From: Stentor coeruleus
Lineage: Eukaryota > Ciliophora > Heterotrichea > Heterotrichida > Stentoridae
Reading direction: 5' to 3'
Length of the DNA: 64,000 bases
Assembly: GCA_001970955.1 (NCBI GenBank)
Contig: MPUH01000322.1
Location: 1 to 64,000 of the forward strand
Shown here piece after piece: positions 54,243-62,313 of this stretch. Each line of letters starts with the position of its first letter. Positions within the stretch are counted from its first letter, which is position 1. The notes under the pieces are model-generated. The model was not told where the DNA came from, did not search any database, and saw only the letters and a list, made by a program, of their open reading frames with translations. Position numbers and translations under genes: made by a program.

Positions 54243-55130
54243 TTAACTAAGATCTTGTAAAGAATATAAAGGTTGGGTTTCAAAAACTCTAGCGAAAGGG
54301 AGGAAATTACCTCCTGATGGGGAATTATGGTCGTTGAATATAGAAAAAACTATATGTTGAAAGCATCCTGCGAAACTTGGGCTTTCAATTTGTTCTTTAA
54401 AAATTTCAGCTACTAATTCAGGGGGGTTCTTATATGCTCCACACCCTAAAGCACTTAATACCAAGCAATTATGGTTAAATTTAGCTGCCACTGTTAAAAT
54501 AACCCTAATTTTATATCTCATAAGCTCTTTATCCGCATTCAAATACTGATCTTTCCCATCAACTTTCATAATATTTGGTCTTCTTAAAGCAGCAACAGCC
54601 ACCATTGCTAGATTTACCGGCTCTTTCATCATTTTATAATCCAAAGCTTCACTTTCTCTAAAAACAACTACATCTGGTGAATAAATTCCCCCATCAATAG
54701 GATACATGTTTGGATTTAAATGCTCAACATAATTCGATCTGCGGAAAATCGACTCTTCTTGAGCTCCTGCACCAGCTTTTACCCCTCCTCCAGGTATAGA
54801 ATTATTAGCCATGTTTAAGACAATTGGATTCAAACCTTTTGTTTTCATATAAATAGCTACATCAAGACAGTCTGAGTTTATTACTGAAATCTTTGTTTGT
54901 ATTAGATTTTCTATAGATGGGTATTCTATGTTTAAAATTTTTATGTTGTTTTGGATTCCTGATACTGCCTGGTCGTTGCGAATTTGGATTTTTATATTTT
55001 CTGAGTTTTTATAGAAGTTGTTGGAAAGAAGTGAAAGAGTTTCTTTGAAGATTTTTATCCGGTAACTTCGTCTTTGTATGTCACTAAAACTGGATAGATT
55101 TTTGACTGATTCTTCGTATAGGGATTCCAT
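54243..55130 (-). CDS. Microbial-type poly(ADP-ribose) glycohydrolase
   Basis: 295 residues. The PARG signature GGG-x7-QEE is present (GGGVKAGAGAQEE, residues 114-126), including the catalytic glutamate pair. Further family blocks are VLNMANNSIPG, EESIFRRSNYVEHL, DVVVFRE, LVLSALGCGAYKNPP and HIVFSIFNDHN. This short macrodomain form, common in bacteria, fungi and protists, cleaves ADP-ribose polymers, usually in the nucleus or cytosol after PARP signalling. Full length for the family. No targeting signal seen. Confidence 0.93.
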   Translation of the reverse strand: MESLYEESVKNLSSFSDIQRRSYRIKIFKETLSLLSNNFYKNSENIKIQIRNDQAVSGIQNNIKILNIEYPSIENLIQTKISVINSDCLDVAIYMKTKGLNPIVLNMANNSIPGGGVKAGAGAQEESIFRRSNYVEHLNPNMYPIDGGIYSPDVVVFRESEALDYKMMKEPVNLAMVAVAALRRPNIMKVDGKDQYLNADKELMRYKIRVILTVAAKFNHNCLVLSALGCGAYKNPPELVAEIFKEQIESPSFAGCFQHIVFSIFNDHNSPSGGNFLPFARVFETQPLYSLQDLS

Positions 55131-55607
55131 TGTGATTTTAAAAATATAGAAAGAAATAGATTTTTTTTTAAGATGAGAGATGAGATTATGAAAAGATGAT
55201 TTTAGATAATGATTTGAGGAATTTAGATTTTTTTCTTTAGGATTTGGTTTTATATTAAAGATTTTTATTTATTTTTAAGGTTAGATAATATGAGAGAGAG
55301 AAAAGTTTGGATATATACTGGGGTATGCATCTATATGCATACTACAATAATATTTTATAGAATCAAATGTATATATAATCACTAAACACATCCTAAAAAA
55401 ATTATCAGATAAAAACATGTAGAATTTCCTTATAAACTACCCAGCTATAAAAATTCAAAGCTTTCCAATACTCAATTTATTTAAAAGAAATCTAATATAA
55501 AAAAGTTAAAACTATTTCAAACTAAATCCTCCAACAAAATCCTTCAATACAAATTCTTAAATCCAAGATATATTTATACCTAAAAAAATGCATATTTTAT
55601 AATAAGA
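55131..55607. other. Divergent intergenic region
   Basis: G/T-rich left half (5' flank of the minus PARG gene), C/A-rich right half, ending TTTTATAATAAGAATG. No gene seen. Confidence 0.6.
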
Positions 55608-56267
55608 ATGTCTAAGATATGGTACTTATCAATACAAGGGGTTTTTGGTGGACTATGGTATATCATGTCAAAAAAATGTGAAGAAATGGGTAAAAACCAA
55701 GTCCTTTGGAAACTAACTTCACTTGAATGGGTATCAACTTACATCACATTTACTTATTTCTTTTTAGCACTTTTAGCATCAGTTTGGCCAAATATTATCA
55801 AGCAAAAACTTAGAGTTTCCCTTTATTTGCTCACAGTCTCACTACTTGCCTCTTCACTTTTGGTATCTTTTATCCTGACGTTTATTAAGAACCCTGAGGA
55901 AATTGAGGATATAACTATGGATTTGCCTATGATTTTTTGTACTATGATGACTAAAGGGGGTATTTTGATATTAGCTTTAGTTGAGATAAAGAATATTAAA
56001 AACTTTGACTACCCTAGTTGGACTATTTTAATAATCTTTGACACTTATCTTATTGGTTGGTACTGCTTTGTCCAATTTATGTGTAAAAAAGCAACAGGAA
56101 GCTACAGCTACTTCTTCTTAAATGATTTAAATAATGAGCAATTGATTTTTGTAGGGGTGATTGTTATTTGCTTTATACTATTTATCAAGTATATAATTAT
56201 TTCTATCAGCCCTCCACCAAAGATACCAAAGCAGCAAGTCAAAGAGAAAAAAACCAAAAAACAATAA
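55608..56267 (+). CDS. Multi-pass membrane protein, 219 residues
   Basis: About five or six hydrophobic segments: near 5-20, 43-63 (TYITFTYFFLALLASVW), 70-92 (LYLLTVSLLASSLLVSFIL), 105-125, 135-157 and 180-202, then a Lys-rich tail (KEKKTKKQ) that resembles a dilysine-type ER retention region. Size and topology recall AIG1/TLC-like membrane proteins, but no diagnostic motif is seen. The ATG follows TTTTATAATAAGA. Confidence 0.75.
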   Translation: MSKIWYLSIQGVFGGLWYIMSKKCEEMGKNQVLWKLTSLEWVSTYITFTYFFLALLASVWPNIIKQKLRVSLYLLTVSLLASSLLVSFILTFIKNPEEIEDITMDLPMIFCTMMTKGGILILALVEIKNIKNFDYPSWTILIIFDTYLIGWYCFVQFMCKKATGSYSYFFLNDLNNEQLIFVGVIVICFILFIKYIIISISPPPKIPKQQVKEKKTKKQ

Positions 56268-56713
56268 ATAATTAGTATTGACCTAGAAGATAATAATTTA
56301 TATATAATATTGATAAATTTCACAAATTTAATCTGTAAATTTGTATAAAACTCATAATAAGCTTAGAAAAAAATAACTTTTGACTTGTATTCCAATTATT
56401 ATTTATATACAATATTTTCTAAATAACATCATAAATCTAACCTTTTCATCTTAAATTCTTCATATCTTTCTACATTCCTAACACCCTAAATACTTTTCTT
56501 CATCTTTTTCCGACTTCAATTTTTTCCCTAAACTTTGCATCATTTATATCATCAAATCAAACACAAATATCAATTCCTAAATCCTATACATAAAATTCTC
56601 AACATAAAATACTTATTTTTTATACAAAACCAGTCAAATATACCAAAAAAAAACCTTTCAAGTAAAAAAATTCTGTTTATTCTATATAAAACAATCAATT
56701 CATTTATTAACAT
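56268..56713. other. Convergent intergenic region
   Basis: Very AT-rich, C/A-rich towards the right. Frames here are low-complexity. No gene seen. Confidence 0.55.
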
Positions 56714-56974
56714 TCAGTTATTGAAATTATTCTTGTATTTTTTAAAGATCGATGGGAACATAGTTGGCGAAGGTATATTATTAATAGCTCTAACTCTTGG
56801 ACTTTCTATACCATTTGACAGGATAATTTTTTTTTTATGTCGTCTTATTGAAGGAAGTTCAACTACAGGACTCTGACTATGCGTAGCTTTTTCTAGTAGA
56901 TGGGAATTGAATTTTAACTTTTTCCTTGTGAAAGATGATTCAATATTCAAATCAGTCTGGCAGGATGTATCCAT
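56714..56974 (-). CDS. Uncharacterised basic protein, 86 residues
   Basis: Starts MDTSCQTDLNIESSFTRKKL and continues basic and Ser/Pro-rich (SPVVELPSIRRHKKKIILSN, ESPRVRAINNIPSPTMFPSI). TTATAATC lies 14 nt before the ATG on its strand. Divergent from the V-ATPase gene, with 90 bp between start codons. Family unknown. Confidence 0.6.
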   Translation of the reverse strand: MDTSCQTDLNIESSFTRKKLKFNSHLLEKATHSQSPVVELPSIRRHKKKIILSNGIESPRVRAINNIPSPTMFPSIFKKYKNNFNN

Positions 56975-57064
56975 ATTCTTTGATTATAAGAAAGTTATAA
57001 GAAATCTTGGAAGTATTTTTGCTTTTATGCTAATGTTTATATAGGAAAACAAAGTATAATAAAT
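56975..57064. promoter_or_regulatory. 90-bp divergent promoter
   Basis: Between two divergent ATGs. CTTATAATC on the minus side and GTATAATAAATATG on the plus side give a TATAAT-like box for each gene. Confidence 0.5.
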
Positions 57065-57301
57065 ATGAGTAACTCAGGAACAATCGCTCTAGGAAGTTTT
57101 ATTTATGTGATGCTTTTCCTTGCTATAGGCATTCCAGTCAGTATATACGTCAGAAGTCAAACTAAAGAAGAATCCCAGCGTAAGGACAACTTTTTCTTAG
57201 CTTGGATTTTTACCTTAATTGGAGTTTCCTGCATGTGGCTCATGTGGTTGTGCTGCTTTTTACATCAAATGAATCCATTAGTCACTCCAGATAAAGAATA
57301 A
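57065..57301 (+). CDS. ATP6V0E: V-ATPase V0 subunit e
   Basis: 78 residues with two membrane helices (about 8-28 and 43-66) and the family's conserved end: a W/F/C-rich second helix followed by LHQMNPLVTP, equivalent to LAQLNPLFGP in animal subunit e. Size matches the family. The protein is part of the membrane sector of the vacuolar proton pump, here likely on contractile-vacuole and endosomal membranes. The start follows GTATAATAAAT. Confidence 0.85.
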   Translation: MSNSGTIALGSFIYVMLFLAIGIPVSIYVRSQTKEESQRKDNFFLAWIFTLIGVSCMWLMWLCCFLHQMNPLVTPDKE

Positions 57302-59073
57302 TTAGACTAATATTAAGTTATAGGCTAACTAGCAAAAGCATTTATAGTAACAGCAAACAGTACAACTTGTAAAACTTAAGAATATGTCAATACAAAGGTA
57401 ATGAAAAATATTGAGTTTTTTCGGATGGAGGCTTTCATCATTTGTCATGTTACTGTAAATTGAACTATTGAATCCTATGATTTTAGTGTATTATTTTGAC
57501 CTTCTGCAATATTTTGTCTATCCATTTATATGTTTTTTAGTATAGTTTTTATATTTTTTAAGTTGAAAAAGGTTTAGGGAATTATGTAGTTTATTAGGCT
57601 GTTGTATAGGATTGATGGAAATATGAATAGTGTGTTGTTTTGATGTTGGGGAATAGATTTTTGATGAAGGCTTTTAAACTTTTTTTTTTGGATTTTATAT
57701 AACGGTAAAGAGTATTTTGGATATGGGTTAGGTTTAGTTGTAGAAGGTTTTATATGAATAATAATGAGGAATAAAGGTAGGTTTTATAGAGGAGGATATA
57801 TATAAAATGTGTTTATTTTTTTAGGGTTATGATTTTGAATTGATTTTTAAGGTGAGATTTGGTTTTTGGATGTGGAAGTATTGAATTTTTTTGAAACTTT
57901 GGCAGTTGAATCAAGATTTTTTAAGATATTTTCCATGGTTTAGATGCTGAAAATGTTTTGTTTTTATATTAAGGGCAGATTGTCATTAGATAAACTTGTA
58001 AAATCTGCATTTTGTAAAATCTATTAAAATGCTAATCAAGGACAAATTTCAATACCACTAAAAGAAAGTTGTAGTATCAGAAATCTTAAATACCAGTTTT
58101 AATAATTTGTCTAGAAACCAAACAGTATCATTTTCTAAAAATATTGTTACCCAAAGGTATTATCAATCAATCAGCCTGCTTATCTCTAACACGGTAAAAG
58201 CACTTTTTCTGTTCTAAAAACTTTTTTTTACTTATCTTCACCCATTAAAATCTTCTTTTTCCACCTTTAGTTTATATCTTCCAGCACTTGGATACAATAT
58301 AAATTTTCTTCAAAAATCCTTCTATACCAAGCTTAAAATCCCCAATCTTCTTCTTTTATTACCTTTCTTATTTTCTATGATACCAGCTTGTGTTTCAGTT
58401 AACTTTCTAGCGCTTGCAGCATTTTTCATAGTTATACTAAACTCTTTGGACTTGTTAAGATTCAACTCCTTAGATTTCTTGTATTTTTTACAAAGCTAGG
58501 TCTTTGTATCAGCACAATGAAATTCATATTTGAAGTACTGACTTACTAGACCTCATAAAGCTGACCTTTATAATCATGTACGATTTTTCAGCTAAGGTGC
58601 ATATCAATGCTTAAGTTTACTTGTAATTTTTTGCTCTTAAAAGAAATTTGTACTATTTTGATAGAATTTGACCTAGATTCTTAATGATATTTTTAGATTC
58701 AGGCCAATTAAAATTTTAGATCCTGGGAATTTTGTCCAGACAAGACAAAAATACTCTGCTTTATCAATGACATGTCTGGGATGACAACTTTTTCTCCTAA
58801 CTTCTTTACTATATGCCAATCAGTATATCCATTTACCTCTGTCTAATTATTATCCAAAGTGCCAAAATATAAAAATAAGCCTATCTTGTCAAGAGCCTCC
58901 CGGCAAACTTATATCAATACTCTTATTTTCAACTACAGAATCTAATGGATTTATACCTACAAAACATCATCTCCATAGGATTTTCGAATAACTCTTGACC
59001 AAGCCTAAAAACCCCCTTCAAACTCAGTGATATATCTGATAATACTTTACATCCTTGCCATATTGATGTATTA
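57302..59073. other. Gene-poor region, 1.8 kb
   Basis: 57520-57960 is G-rich 3' flank. The rest includes a degraded coding-like stretch on the minus strand (58381-58960). The sequence just before the DP gene is less AT-rich than usual flanks and seems to be part of the relic. Confidence 0.5.
58381..58960 (-). pseudogene. Degraded coding-like relic
   Basis: On the minus strand shreds in several frames read GVNPLDSVVENKSIDISLPG, TEVNGYTDWHIVKKLGEKVV, IPDMSLIKQSIFVLSG and KYKKSKELNLNKSKEFSITM. Base composition is raised compared with flanks, but stops and shifts are frequent. Probably an old host gene or DNA-transposon gene; no family can be named. Confidence 0.4.
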
Positions 59074-59709
59074 ATGGAACAAGAAGAACACGGATTGACC
59101 CCATTGCCCCAGTCTCAGGACTTGAGCAACAGTACCTTATGGAGTGAAACATCAATGATGCCAAAGGTCCACAAAACTTTAAAACAACTCAGTCAGGAAG
59201 TAAAACAATACATAATGGAAAAAGGCCACTGTACTTACAAAGAAGTAGCTGACGAGATTGTAAAGAAAGAAGCATGTTATAATGAAAAGAATATTCGAAG
59301 AAGGGTTTATGATGCGATAAATGTCCTTACGGCTGTGAACATATTTGAAAAGAGAGGAAAGCAAGTATGTATTGTAGAGAAAAACTGCAGCTTGATTAGA
59401 AGTAATAATAAGAAAAGAGATGCATTAAGGAAACTAGCTATGAGGTATCAGAACTTATGTGGAATAGTTGTGAGGAATAGTGAATTACCTCAATATAGAG
59501 AAGCAATACAGATGCCTTTTATTGTAGTTTTCACTAAAAAGAATGTGAGATTTATATAGGCTCATATAGAAACGGAACTTATAGGCAACAGTCTTAAGGT
59601 CACATCGAACAAAATTCTTAAAATCATGAAATCATTAAAAATGCTCCAATATTTAAACATAAACACCCAGAATGTCTTACCAGATGAACTTGTTCAATTA
59701 TTAAATTAA
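59074..59709 (+). CDS. TFDP1: DP-type transcription factor (E2F partner)
   Basis: 206 residues from exons 59074-59544 and 59560-59709. The 15-nt intron GTGAGATTTATATAG holds a TAG and, when removed, extends the protein by 49 residues. The winged-helix DNA-binding domain is at about 34-105 with NIRRRVYDAINVLTAVNIFE (73-92), the DP version of the E2F/DP signature, followed by a helical dimerisation region. It is shorter than animal DPs, with no long tail. DP proteins pair with E2F to control S-phase genes. No E2F lies in this window. Confidence 0.9.
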
Positions 59710-61096
59710 TACATAGATAGTGAGCACATAAATAAGTTTTAAAGGTTTTTTTTGAATAGAATTTTTTTTTGTATTTAAAAGTTTAGGGTGTTGTGGGAAA
59801 ATTCAAAATGATGAAAAATATGATAGGATGTTGGAAGGTGGGGAAAAATATTGGGTAGAAGATGAAAATTTGAGATTAGGTTTAGAGGTGCTTATGAAGT
59901 TGTTGGTAGGAGTTTTTTTGATGTTTGAGGATATGATGGGATTTGGAATTTATTATAGGAATCATGCTTTTTTAAGATATTAAGATTAGTGAATAAATTA
60001 AGGATGCTTTAATTATACAATAAATAATGTGATTATTAAATTATTTAAAAATCCTTTTATTCTGTATATAACTTTTCTATTGTCTTTCTGAATTTTTTTA
60101 GCTTAAATCAGTGTCTTATGTACATGAATATTATTGTTGTCATTACACTCTCATTGAGTATATATTCTAATTACTTTTTTTCTTTCTCTTTCAGAAAACA
60201 TATTTTAATGTTAAGTTTCCTGAAAAGTTTAGAAGCTTTAATGTTATATTCTAAGTCTTTACTTTCTTTGAACTTTATGAATTTTTGCTTTTCTATTTCA
60301 TGAAAGAGTTTGTCATCAAGTCTATATATGCTTAAAATTTATCTGACTTTTCCTCATTTAGTTTTGTATTTCTTTTAATTTATCTTTTACTTTCACAAGA
60401 TCGCAAAAGGTCTTCATTAGCTTCTTTCTAATACTATTTAACTAATTATTTGCATAATGATTAATTTCAGGAGTATTTTATTTACAGTGTATATGCTGGT
60501 TCTATTTATAATCCTCCTAGTATTTTTGAATCCTCTTTATTAACTCTAATATTCCTTATTCATGCTAGCATTTTTTGTATATAATCATACTGTGCTTATA
60601 TTTAACTATTGGGAAAAAGATGATCTTAGGTACCGACCAATCATCAAATCTTGACTTTGATATTTTAAAAATACGTTTTTTATTTAAAAACCATGAATTT
60701 CTCTCATAACCGTTAAGAACGAATTCCATAAATCTCTTATATTTCCGTAAATTTCCTTTTACTCCTCTTGATGCTTAATGATAATTATAATACTTATTTT
60801 TTGATTGCTTTCAGTTTTTTTCTATATCATTAGTGTGCACCTGCAATTGGATTCTTAAAATTCTTCGAATAATTCACAGTATAAAGACTATAGTTTAACT
60901 TAGATAATCCATTATAAATTAACATTAAATTTTAAAGACCTAATTATTTTCATTTCAAAAAATAGACATAGAGATTTAATGGTTTAAGATATAATAAATT
61001 GCATTTAAAATATCAGAATTATCAAATGAATTGCAATTAGATATACCTAGTTTTGATTATCTAGACAAATTTGTATTAGAAGTAAGTGAATGTGTA
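59710..61096. other. Gene-poor region
   Basis: 59720-59990 is G-rich 3' flank of the DP gene. 60100-60780 contains a minus-strand gene relic. The remainder is AT-rich with nothing recognisable. Confidence 0.5.
60100..60780 (-). pseudogene. Degraded coiled-coil gene relic
   Basis: On the minus strand the high-coordinate part reads SRGVKGNLRKYKRFMEFVLN, GYERNSWFLNKKRIFKIS and SRFDDWSVPKIIFFPIVKY in one frame of about 65 codons, then GILELIKRIQKY and EDYK between in-frame TAG and TAA codons. Lower down are AYIDLMTNS, HEIEKQKFIKFKESKDLEY and LNIKICFLKEKEKK, TAA, LEYILNESVMT. Most stops are TAA or TAG at sites where glutamine fits. Probably one decayed helical-protein gene; family unknown. Confidence 0.5.
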
Positions 61097-61210
61097 CAGT
61101 ATTTTATAGAAAACGGTGCATTTATTATCAATAGGCACTGCCCCAACTGACAGAGAAAAATGAGTTATTCACTGGATAATTTAAATTTGAAGTGCCTATC
61201 AGAAATTTCC
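61097..61210. mobile_element. Possible MITE-like remnant
   Basis: TA precedes CAGTATTTTATAG. The words GTGC..TTATTATCA and GGCACTGCC match the left part of the 45328 element. ATAGGCACT (61131-61139) and AGTGCCTAT (61191-61199) form a perfect 9-bp inverted repeat. The right end is not clear. Confidence 0.3.
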
Positions 61211-61383
61211 AAAATATGTGACCATTAGAAAGGACATTATTTTGAAAATCAAATTTGAAATTCCGAAAATAATACAAATTGCTTAATGTTGGCTTAATGA
61301 AATCAAAATAAAGCAATTTTAAGAATAGTATATGTATATATATCAATACAATTAAAAGCTTATGAAAACTCTTAACTCTTAGG

Positions 61384-61979
61384 ATTCAACTCGATATTTA
61401 TCCCATTTGTGAAAGCCTTCTAACGTTTTCTAGCTGACTATTAAACCTTAAAATACTATAAAAGTTATAGTTTTCGCCTGTGTGCTCTTTGTGTAATTCC
61501 ACTATTTGGACTCGGGATCTATTAAAAATTAAACTTAATACAAATTTGTCAGTGTCTGTAGAAGAAAGACCTGAGATTTTTATGCTTTTGTCTAGGCTGT
61601 TTCCTTTGAAGTTTAGTTGCTTGGCTAATGTTATGTATAGGTTTTCGAATTTTTCTTCGTCGTTTTTAAAGTAATGTCGGTATTGGTCTAAAATATCGCA
61701 GGCTTGTTGGGTTCTTCCTTTTTGGTGGAGAAGGTATGCTAGGTCTTTGATTGCGCTTTCTACTCGGTCACTGTTTTTATTAGTTGATGATAGAAGTACT
61801 CAGCAATATCGAGATTTTTTTCCCCGATATTCAGCATTTTTGGCCAGAGCGTAGGCTGCTTCCCCACGAGGAATGGGAAGGAGCCCTTGGTGTAAGTTGA
61901 GGACTTTTTAGTATGCCTTGCCAGAGAACGAGAATAAACTTCGGATGAAGAGCCTGGAGAAGCCCCGAACTAGTTCGGG
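61384..61979 (-). pseudogene. Truncated inverted copy of the TPR-like gene at 17097
   Basis: Matches 17253-17850 in reverse orientation over the whole length at roughly 90% or better by eye, including GAACCCAACAAGCCTGCGAT and CACTGACAAATTTGTATTAA. It lacks the first 52 and last 86 codons of the parent, and several small indels break the frame (for example in the AGGGCTGCCTCCCCC region, at AACGGTGACC, and a 7-base loss near ATTCATCAGCAAG). There was no selection to keep the frame. One end is a sharp junction at a palindrome (61963-61980); the other stops after CGAGTTGAAT. Confidence 0.92.
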
Positions 61980-61980
61980 G
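61963..61980. repeat. Perfect 18-bp palindrome at the duplication breakpoint
   Basis: CCCCGAACTAGTTCGGGG is its own reverse complement. One arm (AGTTCGGGG) is the beginning of the duplicated segment (17253-17261 in the parent) and the other is an inverted extra copy of it, so the junction looks like a fold-back or snap-back repair product. Confidence 0.9.
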
Positions 61981-61981
61981 G

Positions 61982-62053
61982 AAAATTAACTCTGAAAATT
62001 TTGTATATCTCATAAAACTTTGAAAGGTTAGCTTAGTTGTAAGAAAATCATCT
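61982..62053 (-). repeat. Dispersed repeat, copy 2
   Basis: Reverse-complement match to 936-1010 at roughly 87%. It begins within 2 bp of the palindrome that ends the gene copy, so two unrelated duplicated segments are joined here. Confidence 0.7.
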
Positions 62054-62313
62054 AGTCTTTAATAAACTTGCTAAAGAAAAAGTTTTCTAAATAAAATCAA
62101 CGATTTGATTTTACTAAAGAAAAAAGCTTAAAATCAAGGTTTTCTAAAAGTCTTAGTCAAATTCTCACTAATAAACTTATTTCCCGAACATTCTAATTTC
62201 AATATTGTCATAAGTCAGTATAAAATCACCATAAAAGCAAAAATATTTGGTTTTTTAAAAATTCCAAAACCCAAAAACAAAGATAAAAGGCCGAAAAAAA
62301 ATTGGCAATAAAA

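Noticed and set aside
61480-61674. Plus-strand frame in the 61-kb copy and its twin at 17552-17746
   Set aside because: Both are antisense shadows of the same TPR-like coding sequence; the similarity reflects the duplicated gene on the other strand.
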